A stretch of 64,000 nt of DNA from Halioglobus sp. GTDB taxonomy: Bacteria; Pseudomonadota; Gammaproteobacteria; Pseudomonadales; Halieaceae. Positions 25,740-34,950 of the stretch are shown here, piece by piece. The stretch covers positions 1 to 64,000 of the forward strand of contig JAGRIE010000019.1 of assembly GCA_020443425.1 (NCBI GenBank), read 5' to 3'. Position 1 is the first letter of the stretch. The number at the start of each line of letters is the position of its first letter. The position numbers and the translations under genes are program-made. The notes under the pieces were generated by a model. The model was not told the origin of the DNA. It ran no database searches and saw nothing but the letters and a program-made list of their open reading frames with translations.

Positions 25740-26485
25740 ATACCATCCCCGTCTCTGAAGCCCCCCGCAGCCTGCTGATACGGATACTGCGCCACAATCC
25801 CTGCGACCCCGACAGCGCACCTCATTTCGAGAGCTTTGAACTGGAGGAGGCGGAGGCCATGACGCTGTTCATTGCACTCAATGAAATCCGCCAGACGCTG
25901 GACCCGTCGCTGCAGTTTGACTTCGTCTGTCGCGCCGGCATATGCGGCAGTTGCGGCATGATTATCAATGGTCGACCAGGACTCGCCTGTCGCACCCTGA
26001 CGCGTGACTTACCACAGTGCATCACCCTGGCCCCCCTCCCCGGTTTCGAACTCATCGGCGACCTGTCCGTGAACACCGGCAAATGGATGCGCGGCATGGC
26101 CGAGCGGCTGGAGACCTGGGTTCATGCACAACACCTGGAGCGGGTCGATATCGACCAGCTGGAACAGCGCATGGAGCCAGAGTTGGCGGAGAAACTTTAC
26201 GAACTGGAGCGCTGCATCGAATGCGGTTGCTGTATCGCTGCCTGCGGCACGGCGCAGATGCATGAGGATTTCGTCGGCGCCGTGGGATTGAACCAGGTCA
26301 CGCGGTTTCACCTCGACCCCAGGGATGAGCGCAGCGATGCCGAGTTTTACCAGCTGGTCGGCGACGAGACCGGTGTGTTCGGCTGCATGACACTGCTGGG
26401 CTGCGAGGACTACTGTCCAAAAGACCTGCCGCTGGCCACACAGATTGCCTTTCTGCGCAGGCGCATGGTGGCGACTGCGCGCTAG
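25736..26485 (+). CDS. frdB: Fumarate reductase iron-sulfur subunit
   Basis: The 249-residue protein has an N-terminal [2Fe-2S] ferredoxin domain with C65, C70, C73 and C85. A helical C-terminal domain follows whose cysteines (C160, C163, C166, C170, C217, C223, C227) fit the [4Fe-4S] and [3Fe-4S] centres of class B enzymes. It relays electrons between FrdA and FrdC. It overlaps frdA by 4 bases (ATGA), so translation is coupled. Its TAG stop shares bases with the stop of the converging malonyl-CoA decarboxylase gene. Confidence 0.94.
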   Translation: MNTIPVSEAPRSLLIRILRHNPCDPDSAPHFESFELEEAEAMTLFIALNEIRQTLDPSLQFDFVCRAGICGSCGMIINGRPGLACRTLTRDLPQCITLAPLPGFELIGDLSVNTGKWMRGMAERLETWVHAQHLERVDIDQLEQRMEPELAEKLYELERCIECGCCIAACGTAQMHEDFVGAVGLNQVTRFHLDPRDERSDAEFYQLVGDETGVFGCMTLLGCEDYCPKDLPLATQIAFLRRRMVATAR

Positions 26486-27855
26486 TCCAGCAGGCGGCTG
26501 ACCGCTTTTGACACCGCTATCCTGCCCTCTTCGAAATAGGCCTCGTGGTTTTCCTCGATCTTTGGCAGGTCGTAGAGATAGTTCACCATAATACCGGCAG
26601 ACTGCTCCCGCCCCTTGGTCGAGAGGTCAGCGCCGCCATGAATGCCGTGCAGTATGGCGCCGTTGCCGAGGTGGAAACGGGCCACCGGGTCGCGCGGCAG
26701 GCGACCTGATTTCTCGCGCAGCAGATAGTGGGCACAGAGCTTGATCTGCGCGTCGTAGACCTGGGAATCCACCACGGTTCCCACCGGCGCCTTGACGCGT
26801 GCAACCAGTTGCTCGGGCACCAACCCGTCGAGGTCGCCCTCAAGCAACCACTTGCGAAAGCCCGGCACCGGCGACAGCGTGACAAAGTTTTTCAGTGCGG
26901 GAATCTCTTTCTTGAGTTCCTCCACCACACTTTTGATCAGGAAGTTGCCGAAGGTAATGCCGGCGAGGCCGGGATGACAGTTGCTGATCGAGTAGAACAC
27001 CACGGTATTGACCCGCTCGCCGGGGGGGCGCTCGCGCTCCTGCAGTAACAGCGGTGACAGTGCATCCGGGATACGGTCGGTGAGTGCTATTTCGACAAAC
27101 ACCAGCGGATCGTTATCGAGCGCCGGATGAAAAAAGGCAAAACACCGCCGGTCGTCATGCAGGCGGCTGCGCAGGTCATCCCAGCCGTTGATTTCATGCA
27201 CCGCCTCGTAGTGAATGATTTTCTCCAGCACGCTGGCCGGTGACGACCAGTCGATGCGACGCAACTCCAGGAAGCCCTTGTTGAACCACGAGATAAAGAG
27301 GTGTTTTAGATCGGAGTCTACCCCCCGCAACTGGGGGTGCGACCGCAGCACTGCCAACAGGTGGCCGCGCATGGCCACCAGCGTACTGGTGCCCTCGGGC
27401 GCCATATTGATCCTGCGGAACAGCTTCTGCCGCGGTGCTTCAGTGGCGTGCTGGATCGCCCACAGGTTCTCAATGCAGTCGTCCTCGCGGTACTTGTCCA
27501 TCGCCTTGAGCACCGCCTCACTGTCGACATCGAAGTCTGTCGCCAGCGCTGAGAAAAACTCCAGCCGGTTATCCGCCGGCAGGTGCTGGTAGACGGTGGC
27601 AATCTCACTGGCCAGCGCCAGTCCCGAGGCCTCACCTCGGTGTTCCAGCAGGTCCCGGCACAGGGCCATCAGGTTCTCGACAGAGTACAGCGCTGCCGGT
27701 TGCGACACGCGTCGCCGCGCCAGCAGTTCGCGCCCGACATCCAGCACTGAACTGAGTGTGCGCCCCAGCGACGTAAAAGTGCGGGCGGACAGTTCCATTG
27801 GCGTGCGTGTCGCCAGCTCCGTCGAAATCTCGTCTTTGATAGGTTCTTCCGGCAT
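26482..27855 (-). CDS. Malonyl-CoA decarboxylase
   Basis: The 457-residue protein matches malonyl-CoA decarboxylase over its full length: an N-terminal helical oligomerisation domain (about 1-170) and a catalytic GNAT-like domain. The domain carries the conserved Ser in FYSISNCHPGLAGI and His in RFHLGNGA. The reaction gives acetyl-CoA and CO2 and clears malonyl-CoA. ATG 27855 (MPEEPIK) is the best start, with a weak AGGG upstream; a longer version from 27930 adds unconserved residues. The stop overlaps that of frdB in a shared CTAG; the genes converge, so a common function should not be inferred. Confidence 0.92.
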   Translation of the reverse strand: MPEEPIKDEISTELATRTPMELSARTFTSLGRTLSSVLDVGRELLARRRVSQPAALYSVENLMALCRDLLEHRGEASGLALASEIATVYQHLPADNRLEFFSALATDFDVDSEAVLKAMDKYREDDCIENLWAIQHATEAPRQKLFRRINMAPEGTSTLVAMRGHLLAVLRSHPQLRGVDSDLKHLFISWFNKGFLELRRIDWSSPASVLEKIIHYEAVHEINGWDDLRSRLHDDRRCFAFFHPALDNDPLVFVEIALTDRIPDALSPLLLQERERPPGERVNTVVFYSISNCHPGLAGITFGNFLIKSVVEELKKEIPALKNFVTLSPVPGFRKWLLEGDLDGLVPEQLVARVKAPVGTVVDSQVYDAQIKLCAHYLLREKSGRLPRDPVARFHLGNGAILHGIHGGADLSTKGREQSAGIMVNYLYDLPKIEENHEAYFEEGRIAVSKAVSRLLD

Positions 27856-28167
27856 ATATTGAACGTCCCTGCTTGGTCCGGCACCACCCTCGCGACAGCC
27901 ACCGGGGATTGTAAAGTGTGCTCGATTCAAAGGCTGAACGACACGAAAACACTGCCACCACTATAGGGCATTGTGCATCCGGTTGTTACCCTCGCCCGCG
28001 CTTTGCAACAGTAAAAACGCTGCAAATTGTGCGTCGGCTAACAGTTCCCGCAGTCACGGTACTGTCGCGCCGTACCACTGTGACAGAAAAAACTCGCTCG
28101 CGCGCTTGGCGATGCCGCAGTGAATACCCTATTCTGTAGCCAGTCATCACAAGCCTGGACACAGATT
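27856..28167. promoter_or_regulatory. 312-base divergent intergenic region with one candidate promoter
   Basis: This gap separates the malonyl-CoA decarboxylase gene (minus) from the first of two lipoproteins (plus). A sigma-70-like promoter for the plus side reads TTGGCG (28106-28111), an 18-base spacer and TATTCT (28130-28135), predicting a start near 28142. The rest shows no gene and no strong repeat. Confidence 0.4.
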
Positions 28168-28536
28168 ATGAAACTATCCGCCGGACTCTCCGCCCTGGCT
28201 ATCAGTGCGAGCCTGCTCGCAGGTTGCGCGCAATTCGAAAGCAAACGCGGTGTCGAGGTCAACTGGCAATCCTCCGTGACCGGACAACTGGTCAGCGGCC
28301 AGAGCACCCGTCGTGATGTACTGGCGCTGCTGGGCCCACCCTCCCAGGTGATTGCACTCGATGGGGAGTCGGCGCTGTACTACCTGTTCGAGCACTCCGA
28401 AGGCGAAGGGGTGATACTGATTTTGTACAACCGCATGCAGATCGATACCCGCTACGACCGCGCCATCTTCTTTTTCAACGAGGACGATGTACTGACCGAG
28501 TACGCGACCCACCTGTACCCCGCTGATGAGGCCTAG
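28168..28536 (+). CDS. SmpA/OmlA-like small lipoprotein
   Basis: The 122-residue protein has a lipoprotein signal with lipobox LAGC (Cys20). A short domain follows, with a Ser/Thr-rich turn and then RRDVLALLGPPSQVIAL and ALYYLFEHSEG. The TRxDVxxLLGPP pattern is that of the SmpA/OmlA/BamE-like fold. BamE proteins work in outer-membrane assembly, but this protein is not recognisably BamE itself. It overlaps by 11 bases with the next lipoprotein, which shares the LLGPP element, so the pair probably arose by duplication. Confidence 0.75.
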   Translation: MKLSAGLSALAISASLLAGCAQFESKRGVEVNWQSSVTGQLVSGQSTRRDVLALLGPPSQVIALDGESALYYLFEHSEGEGVILILYNRMQIDTRYDRAIFFFNEDDVLTEYATHLYPADEA

Positions 28537-29122
28537 CGGAACAAGGGCATCTGCTGCGCTGCTCACCTGCGTACTGCTGGCTGCGTGCTCACAGTGGCGC
28601 TATGATCTCGGCGCACCGCTGGGCGACATCACGCTGCCCTCCCCCAAGACACCGCTGGCGGAGGCACTTCAGTTACTCGGCCCACCGCTGCTGGTTTCGG
28701 CCACCGACAGCGGGTTTGTGCTGGCCTGGGAGCACTGGCGCATCCGCGAGAACTCGGTCGGCTTTCGCCTCGGGGCACTGGGAGCCGATTTCCTGTCAGC
28801 GGACTGGGGCGATATGCGTATCAAGGGCGAGTTCCTGCTGCTGACATTTAACAGGGATCACCTGCTCACCAGCGCCACCCGTTCGGACTGGGACAATCAC
28901 GGCGGTGGTGGCAAGGCCATCCAGCCCCTGTTCGGTTTTGTATCGGTGGTGGACGTGGAAGACCTCACCGAGGCCATGCCACAACACCGCTGGGGCAGCT
29001 CGCTGTTGCAGCGCCTGCCCGGGACACTGAACACCAACTCCAATCCCGATACCGGGAAAAGCGGTTTGCAACAGCGCGGCACGCCCACCGCGGCCGGGCA
29101 GCAGTCGCTGGGAATGGACTGA
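28526..29122 (+). CDS. Lipoprotein paired with the SmpA-like protein
   Basis: The 198-residue protein has lipobox LAAC (Cys21). It has a domain with EALQLLGPPLLVS followed by GFVLAWEHW, mirroring the preceding protein's LALLGPP and LYYLFEH. A less conserved Ser/Asn/Gln-rich tail follows. It overlaps the upstream gene by 11 bases, so the two are translationally coupled. The function is unknown. A fold like that of its neighbour is likely by similarity. Confidence 0.75.
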   Translation: MRPSGTRASAALLTCVLLAACSQWRYDLGAPLGDITLPSPKTPLAEALQLLGPPLLVSATDSGFVLAWEHWRIRENSVGFRLGALGADFLSADWGDMRIKGEFLLLTFNRDHLLTSATRSDWDNHGGGGKAIQPLFGFVSVVDVEDLTEAMPQHRWGSSLLQRLPGTLNTNSNPDTGKSGLQQRGTPTAAGQQSLGMD

Positions 29123-29192
29123 AGCAGGCCTGCGAGCCGTCGCGCCCGGCACAGGGTGCATCCACGCGCCGGCCCTGCGATAATGCATCGCC

Positions 29193-30917
29193 ATGCAAGC
29201 GATTCCACGACAGCCCGCGCAGGACACACCGGAACTGACCGTGCGGGCGATTCTCACAGGAATCTGTATCGGCGCCCTGCTGACCCCCTGCAATGTCTAT
29301 GCCGGCCTGAAGATTGGCTGGTCCTTCAATATGTCCATCACTGCGCTGCTGCTCGGCTTCCTGGTGTGGCGTATCCTGTTGCCCGCCATCACCCGGCGAC
29401 CCTGGGACATTCTGGAAAGCAATATCTCACAGACCACGGCGTCGTCAGCGGCCTCAATTATCTCCGGCGGACTGGTCGCACCGATTCCCGCGCTGGCATT
29501 GCTCTCGGGTGTGGTGCTGGCACCCGGCGCACTGATGGCCTGGGTCTTCGCAGTGAGCTTTCTCGGGGTCTGGGTGGCGTGGTACCTGCGCACACCGATG
29601 CTCTACCGCGCGGGACTGAGCTACCCGGCCGGCGCGGTCACTGCGGAGGCAATGCTCGACCTGTTTGCCGAGGGCCGGGCCGCGCTGTTGCGTGTCAGGG
29701 TGCTGCTGGTTGCTGCCGTCTTCTCGGCGGCGCTCAAGCTCAGCGACGCACTGCTGTGGACCATTCCGCGGTGGTCGCCCGGCGCACTGCCGGCCAAACT
29801 CACCTTTGCTTTCGATCCCTCCATGCTGCTGGTCGGATTTGGCGCCATTATCGGCCTGCGTGCGGGCCTGTCGCTGTTGCTGGGCGCACTGCTCGCGTGG
29901 GCGGGGCTTGCGCCCTGGTTACTGCACAGCGGCCAGGTTGCGATGGCCGGCGGTGACACCAGCCTGTTCGTGCCGCTGGTCGAGTGGCTGCTCTGGCCCG
30001 GTGTCGCACTGATGGTGGCGGCAACGCTGAGCAACCTCGCGGCCAATGTGGTGAAGCGCCGTCGCCGCGGCACCGACACCACCCTCTTACGCCGTGTGGA
30101 ACCGCACCGGAGAGTCCGTCTGTTCGCTCTCGGCAGTGCCGCCGCCCTGGTCGTGGTGCTGGAAGTGCTGTTGTTTGATATTGCGCTGATGGCCGCGCTG
30201 ATCGCCATTCCGATGGCCTTCTTCCTCGCCGCCGTGGTCGGTCGCGTGGTCGGCGAAACCGGCATCCCTCCTATCGGCGCTGTGGGCAAGCTGTCGCAGT
30301 TGAGTTTCGCCGCCATCGCGCCTGCACAGGCAACCACCAACCTGATGACGGCCAATGTCGCCGGCGGCGCCGCCGGCCAGACTGCCGACCTGCTCAACGA
30401 TTTCAAATGCGGTATCGAGGTGGGGGCGACCCCGGCACGGCAGGTCGTAGCGCAGTGCTTTGGCATTGCCACCGGCAGCGTTGTCGGCTCACTGGTGTAC
30501 CTCGCGCTGATTCCCGACCCACAGGGTATGCTGTTGACGGCGGAGTGGCCGGCACCGGCGGTCGCGACCTGGAAGGCCGTGGCGGAAGTGCTGGCCACCG
30601 GGCTGGACTCCGTACCCGGGACCGCCGTCCGCGCGGCGCTGCTGGCCGCCGTGATTGGCGGTGCGCTGGGCATCCTCGACGCACTGTCACCGCAGCGTAT
30701 GCTGCGCCTGGTGCCCAGCGCCAGCGCCATGGGACTGGCGTTTGTGATCCCGGCTTCAACCTCACTGGGGCTGTTTTACGGTGCCCTGCTGGCGTTCCTG
30801 CTGTCGCGCTTTTTCCGCAAGTGGTCCGCCGCCTACCTGGTGGCAGCAGCGGCCGGCCTGGTTGCGGGCGAGAGTTTGATGGGCGTGTGTCTCGCGGCGC
30901 TGAGCATGGCCGGCTGA
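29193..30917 (+). CDS. OPT/YSL-family oligopeptide transporter
   Basis: The 574-residue protein is hydrophobic with roughly 14 or more transmembrane helices. It has the OPT-family elements NVYAGLKIGWSFNMSI near the N-terminus and ESNISQTTASSAASIISGG in the first third, and AVGKLSQLSFAAIAP and GGAAGQTADLLNDFK further on. Bacterial OPT proteins are proton-driven importers of peptides or metal chelates; substrate cannot be assigned here. ATG 29193 begins 70 bases after the lipoprotein pair, so linkage to them is possible but not assured. Confidence 0.88.
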   Translation: MQAIPRQPAQDTPELTVRAILTGICIGALLTPCNVYAGLKIGWSFNMSITALLLGFLVWRILLPAITRRPWDILESNISQTTASSAASIISGGLVAPIPALALLSGVVLAPGALMAWVFAVSFLGVWVAWYLRTPMLYRAGLSYPAGAVTAEAMLDLFAEGRAALLRVRVLLVAAVFSAALKLSDALLWTIPRWSPGALPAKLTFAFDPSMLLVGFGAIIGLRAGLSLLLGALLAWAGLAPWLLHSGQVAMAGGDTSLFVPLVEWLLWPGVALMVAATLSNLAANVVKRRRRGTDTTLLRRVEPHRRVRLFALGSAAALVVVLEVLLFDIALMAALIAIPMAFFLAAVVGRVVGETGIPPIGAVGKLSQLSFAAIAPAQATTNLMTANVAGGAAGQTADLLNDFKCGIEVGATPARQVVAQCFGIATGSVVGSLVYLALIPDPQGMLLTAEWPAPAVATWKAVAEVLATGLDSVPGTAVRAALLAAVIGGALGILDALSPQRMLRLVPSASAMGLAFVIPASTSLGLFYGALLAFLLSRFFRKWSAAYLVAAAAGLVAGESLMGVCLAALSMAG

Positions 30918-30937
30918 CCGCGAGCCGGGGCGGTGAA

Positions 30938-32002
30938 TCACTCCAGCAGCGGCGCCTGGGCGTACAGCAGCAGCAGTCGCGCCACACTCAACAGGCTGTC
31001 GCGGTGTGTGCGCTCATAGCCGTGGGTCGCATCCGTGCCGAATGTCACCAGCGCATGACGCACATCATGGCCGGCGATGATGGCGGAGTTCGCGTCTGAA
31101 TAGTAGTAGCGGAAGACATCGGTCTGACAGCCGATGTCGTATTCGCGGCACAGGTTGCGCAGCTTGCGCGTCAACAGGCGATCAAACGGCCCGCTGGTAT
31201 CCTGGGCACACAGTGTCACCCCCGTTTCCCTGGCATTCTGGCCGGGGGCCACCGGGCCGATGTCGATGCCCACGAACTCGGCGACACTGGCATCCAGCGA
31301 GGAGCCGGCACCAGTGCCCACCTCCTCGGTCACCGTGAACATCACCTGTAACTCTACAGCGGGCTGCACGTTGTGATCCAGCAGGGCCTTCAGTGCGGCG
31401 AGGTTGGCTGCCGCACCCGCCTTGTTATCGAGGTGCCTGGCGGTGATGTAACCCGAGTCATCACACTCCAGGTCAGTATCAAAGGCGACAAAATCGCCGG
31501 GGCCAATACCGAGGGCACGGGTATCCTCAGCACATGTCACCGGCTGGTTGATACGCACTTCCACCTGTGACCAGCCCACGGGCAACTGATCAATCTGTTC
31601 GTTGAACGCGTGCCCCGAGGCCAACAGCGGCAGCACCTGACCCCGGTAGCTGGCGTTACCGGAAAATATGGTCACACGCCCCCCCTCGGCAAACCGACTC
31701 GACCAGGAGCCGACCGGAACCAGCGAGAGGCGACCGGAGGGTTTGATGGTGGAGACCGCAGCGCCGATGGTGTCGATATGATTGGCGATCGCCCGCGCCT
31801 GCGTATTGTCGCGACCGGGCATGACCACCTTGATGGTGCCGCGTCGTCCCAGCGTGTAGTCGAGCCCCAGCTGCTCCAGCGCCCGGCAGATATACCGCAC
31901 GATCTCGTCGGTAAAGCCCGTGGGGCCGGGAATCGCCAGCATCTCCTGCAGGCATCGGTGCAGGTAGTCCTCATCGACTGGCAGGTTCTGTAACACACCC
32001 AT
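30938..32002 (-). CDS. M42-family peptidase of the NAGGN osmolyte system (copy 2)
   Basis: The 354-residue protein is an M42-type metallo-aminopeptidase with metal-site motifs AIANHIDTIGA, DNKAGAAANLAALKAL and VTEEVGTGAGSSL. The closest family I recognise is the osmoprotectant NAGGN-system peptidase. Its ATG overlaps the stop of the preceding paralogue by one base (TAATG). It is the last gene of the NAGGN operon. The two M42 proteins have similar length and motifs but clearly differ in sequence, so they are old paralogues. The catalytic role in NAGGN metabolism is not established. Confidence 0.88.
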   Translation of the reverse strand: MGVLQNLPVDEDYLHRCLQEMLAIPGPTGFTDEIVRYICRALEQLGLDYTLGRRGTIKVVMPGRDNTQARAIANHIDTIGAAVSTIKPSGRLSLVPVGSWSSRFAEGGRVTIFSGNASYRGQVLPLLASGHAFNEQIDQLPVGWSQVEVRINQPVTCAEDTRALGIGPGDFVAFDTDLECDDSGYITARHLDNKAGAAANLAALKALLDHNVQPAVELQVMFTVTEEVGTGAGSSLDASVAEFVGIDIGPVAPGQNARETGVTLCAQDTSGPFDRLLTRKLRNLCREYDIGCQTDVFRYYYSDANSAIIAGHDVRHALVTFGTDATHGYERTHRDSLLSVARLLLLYAQAPLLE

Positions 32003-33171
32003 TACCGGTTGCGCCTGATTACATCACCCGGATCGATGTCATGACCGTGCCTCGCCGGGAGACTGTCGGCATCAATCTGGTGACTGAAGTCGGAGAATGT
32101 GGTGGTGGACGTATCGTGTGCAAAGGTGGGCTGGCTGCAAACATAGGCCAACAACAGACGCACCATATTCTCCAGGCTGCTGAAGTGAGTGCGTTCGACG
32201 CTGTGCGTGGCGTCACCGGCATAGGCGACAACGGCCGTTCGCACGTCATGCCCGGCGGCCAGTGCTGCTGCGGCGTCGTTGTGCGAGGCCGCGAGTACCC
32301 GGCGCTGGCAGGGTATGCCGCTGTCGTTTGCCAGCGCCTGCAGGTGCGCGGTGAGGTGATAATCATACGGGCCGGAGGCATCGCCGTAGGCGATGGTGAG
32401 GCTGTCATAGGACAGTGCCTCACTGGCCGGTACGGAGGCGAAATCAACCGTCACCAGCTCACTCACTTCGGGCAGCATGGCACTGCCGGCCCCACTGCCG
32501 ACGGTCTCGGTCACCGTGAACAGGATATCGATATCGCTGGGTAACTCACGCTTCTCCTCGACCACTTTCCTGATGGTGGCCAGCACCGCAGCCACGCCGG
32601 CCTTGTTGTCGATATTGCGCCCGACGATATAGCCGCTGTCCAGTATTTCTGGGTTGCTGTTGCAGGCGATGAAATCGCCGACCTCTATACCCAGCGCACG
32701 GGTCCCGGCTTCATCCAGTACCGGCCGGTCCAGCCGCAGTTCGATATGGTCCCAGTCGCTGGGCGTGTCCTCCACCCCTGCATCGCGGTGCACGCCCCAG
32801 GTCACCACCGGCAGCAATGTGCCGGTGTACACTGCGTTTTCCGCAAACAAGGTCACCCGCGTCCCCTCGGCGAAACGGCTGCTCCAGTAGCCTATAGGCG
32901 CGACCACGAGGCGACCGTCGGGCTTGATGCGGCGCACCATGGCCCCGATTGAATCGACATGATTAACAATCGCCCTGGCCGGCTCCCTTCCCGGCGTCCC
33001 CGTACCGGGAAGCCGCGCCCTCAGCGTGCCGCGTCGCGTGATGTCATAGCTGACACCCATCGCTTCCAGCTGCCGGCTGATGTACCGGGTCACCTCGTCA
33101 GTGAAACCGCTGGGACTCGGTATCGCCAGCAGTTCAAGCAGTGTGGATTCCAGGTAATCTCGCTCAAGCAC
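32002..33171 (-). CDS. M42-family peptidase of the NAGGN osmolyte system (copy 1)
   Basis: The 389-residue protein has the same M42 layout as its downstream neighbour: AIVNHVDSIGAMV, DNKAGVAAVLATI and VTETVGSGAGSAM, plus a C-terminal extension of about 35 residues with DSLPARHGHDIDPGDVIRR. It starts with GTG 33171 inside the end of the synthetase gene, overlapping it by 8 bases; GGAG lies 9 bases upstream. It probably is the standard NAGGN-cluster peptidase because it is next to the synthetase, but the tandem copy makes this uncertain. Confidence 0.9.
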   Translation of the reverse strand: MLERDYLESTLLELLAIPSPSGFTDEVTRYISRQLEAMGVSYDITRRGTLRARLPGTGTPGREPARAIVNHVDSIGAMVRRIKPDGRLVVAPIGYWSSRFAEGTRVTLFAENAVYTGTLLPVVTWGVHRDAGVEDTPSDWDHIELRLDRPVLDEAGTRALGIEVGDFIACNSNPEILDSGYIVGRNIDNKAGVAAVLATIRKVVEEKRELPSDIDILFTVTETVGSGAGSAMLPEVSELVTVDFASVPASEALSYDSLTIAYGDASGPYDYHLTAHLQALANDSGIPCQRRVLAASHNDAAAALAAGHDVRTAVVAYAGDATHSVERTHFSSLENMVRLLLAYVCSQPTFAHDTSTTTFSDFSHQIDADSLPARHGHDIDPGDVIRRNR

Positions 33172-34921
33172 GCCCTTTTACTCCTGATTCGCGGGTGTCA
33201 TAGACACTGGTCGACAGCGGGAACAACAAATCGACGAAACGCTGCACAGTCGGTTGCGGCTCGTGATTGGCCAGGCCCACTCTCTCGTTGGCTTCAATGA
33301 TGACATACTCTGCCGAGGTGGGCGTCTCGACAATCAGGTCGATGCCCGCGACCGGTATATGAAGGTATTCGGCAGCCTGCACTGCGGCCGCGGCGAGTGC
33401 CGGGTGTAACTCCGCTGTCACATCGTGGATGGTGCCGCCGGTGTGAAAGTTCGCCGCCCGCCGCACGCGCACGACACGGCCCGACTCCAGCACTGTCCCC
33501 AGCGACAGCCCCTGCTCAGACAGGCAGCTGGTGGTGTCGTTGTCCAGCGGAATCCTGCTCTCACCCTTGGAAGAGGCGCTGCGGCGTCGACTGAGTTTTT
33601 CGATGAGTTCTTCGATACTGCGACTGCCGTCACCAACCACTTCCGGCGGTTTGCGAATGGCGGCGGCCACGACCTTGTAGCCGATCACGACAATACGAAG
33701 GTCTTGCCCGGGATGAAAGGATTCCAGCACCACGCGATCGCAGTGTCGCCGCGCTTCAGCCAGTGCCTGCTCCAGCGCCGCCGGCGTTTCCACACCGACG
33801 GTGATACCCTGGCCCTGCTCCCCTATGGCCGGCTTGACCACAACCCGCTTGTGCTCCTCCAGGAAGGCGACGTTTGCATCCGCATTGCCGGCCACGCGGT
33901 AGGATGGCGTGCACAGGCCTGCCCGCTGCAACCAGCGGTGGGTGACCAGCTTATCCTGGCAGCGGCTCATCGCCACCGCCGAGGTCAGCTCGCTGAGAGA
34001 CTCCCTGCAGTCGATCTGGGTGCCGCCCCGACTGAGACGGAAATACCCCTCCTCCGCATCGAGCACATCGACCGATATGCCGCGAGACCGCGCCTCGTCG
34101 ACAATAATACGCGCATAGGGATTCAGGTTCTCTTCCAGTTCCGGACCCAGGAACAGCATCTGGTTATAGGCATTCTTGTTCTTGACGGCGAAGGTATGAA
34201 TTTGCCGGAAGCCGAGTTTTTCATAGAGCATCTTGGCCTGTTGGTTATCGTGCAACACACTCAGGTCCATATAGCTGCAACCGAGTTCGAGGAAATGATC
34301 GGCGAGATGGCGGACCAGTTGCTCACCCACACCGGGATGGCTGGCCTGGGGATCAACCGCCAGGCACCACAGGCTGCACCCTTCGCTGGGGTCGTTGAAC
34401 AGCGTGCAATGGTTGATTCCCATCACCGTGCCCAGCACGGTGTCAGTCGCCTGATCCACAGCCACCAGCCAGACCAGCTGGTCAGAGGTGCGCTGTGCCC
34501 AGATAAATTCCGGGTCGGTGGGCACCATCTGCCGCTTCAGGTAGAGTTCATTGACGCCGCTTGCCTCCGCCAGCGTGGACACCTGCCTGACCACGATGCC
34601 GTGCATCTGGCTGTCGTCGACCAGCGGGTTTTCAAGGTCCAGTCGATAGGTGTCCGAGGGATCGAGGAACAGTGTCTGCGGCGCAGCGGCCAGCACCACA
34701 TGGGGGTCGGTCACATACATCGCGATATCCCGCATCCCCGCGGACTCATTCAGCAGCTCCCTGGCGATATCTTCCGGCCGCGGAAACGTGTGGCCCATCA
34801 GCACCCGCCCCCAACCACAGTCCACCCAGACACTTTCCTGCAGGGTCCCCTCCTCGTCAGCCTTTTTATCCTGCATGGTCTTGAGGTGCTGATACGATGG
34901 AGGCTGGTCGGAAAATCGCAT
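33164..34921 (-). CDS. ngg: N-acetylglutaminylglutamine synthetase (GNAT / ATP-grasp fusion)
   Basis: The 585-residue protein joins an N-terminal GNAT acetyltransferase domain (about residues 110-245, acetyl-CoA loop HPGVGEQL) to a C-terminal ATP-grasp ligase domain (about 275-570, with VVVKPAIGEQGQG and IIEANERVGLANHE). This is the fused layout of the synthetase that makes N-acetylglutaminylglutamine from acetyl-CoA and glutamine for the compatible solute NAGGN. ATG 34921 follows GGAG by 7 bases and fits the family N-terminus; extension to 34975 adds unconserved residues. It lies between the amidotransferase gene (29 bases) and peptidase gene (overlap 8). Confidence 0.92.
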   Translation of the reverse strand: MRFSDQPPSYQHLKTMQDKKADEEGTLQESVWVDCGWGRVLMGHTFPRPEDIARELLNESAGMRDIAMYVTDPHVVLAAAPQTLFLDPSDTYRLDLENPLVDDSQMHGIVVRQVSTLAEASGVNELYLKRQMVPTDPEFIWAQRTSDQLVWLVAVDQATDTVLGTVMGINHCTLFNDPSEGCSLWCLAVDPQASHPGVGEQLVRHLADHFLELGCSYMDLSVLHDNQQAKMLYEKLGFRQIHTFAVKNKNAYNQMLFLGPELEENLNPYARIIVDEARSRGISVDVLDAEEGYFRLSRGGTQIDCRESLSELTSAVAMSRCQDKLVTHRWLQRAGLCTPSYRVAGNADANVAFLEEHKRVVVKPAIGEQGQGITVGVETPAALEQALAEARRHCDRVVLESFHPGQDLRIVVIGYKVVAAAIRKPPEVVGDGSRSIEELIEKLSRRRSASSKGESRIPLDNDTTSCLSEQGLSLGTVLESGRVVRVRRAANFHTGGTIHDVTAELHPALAAAAVQAAEYLHIPVAGIDLIVETPTSAEYVIIEANERVGLANHEPQPTVQRFVDLLFPLSTSVYDTRESGVKGRA

Positions 34922-34950
34922 ATTTTCTCTCCGGTCTGCTCGGTTAATCG

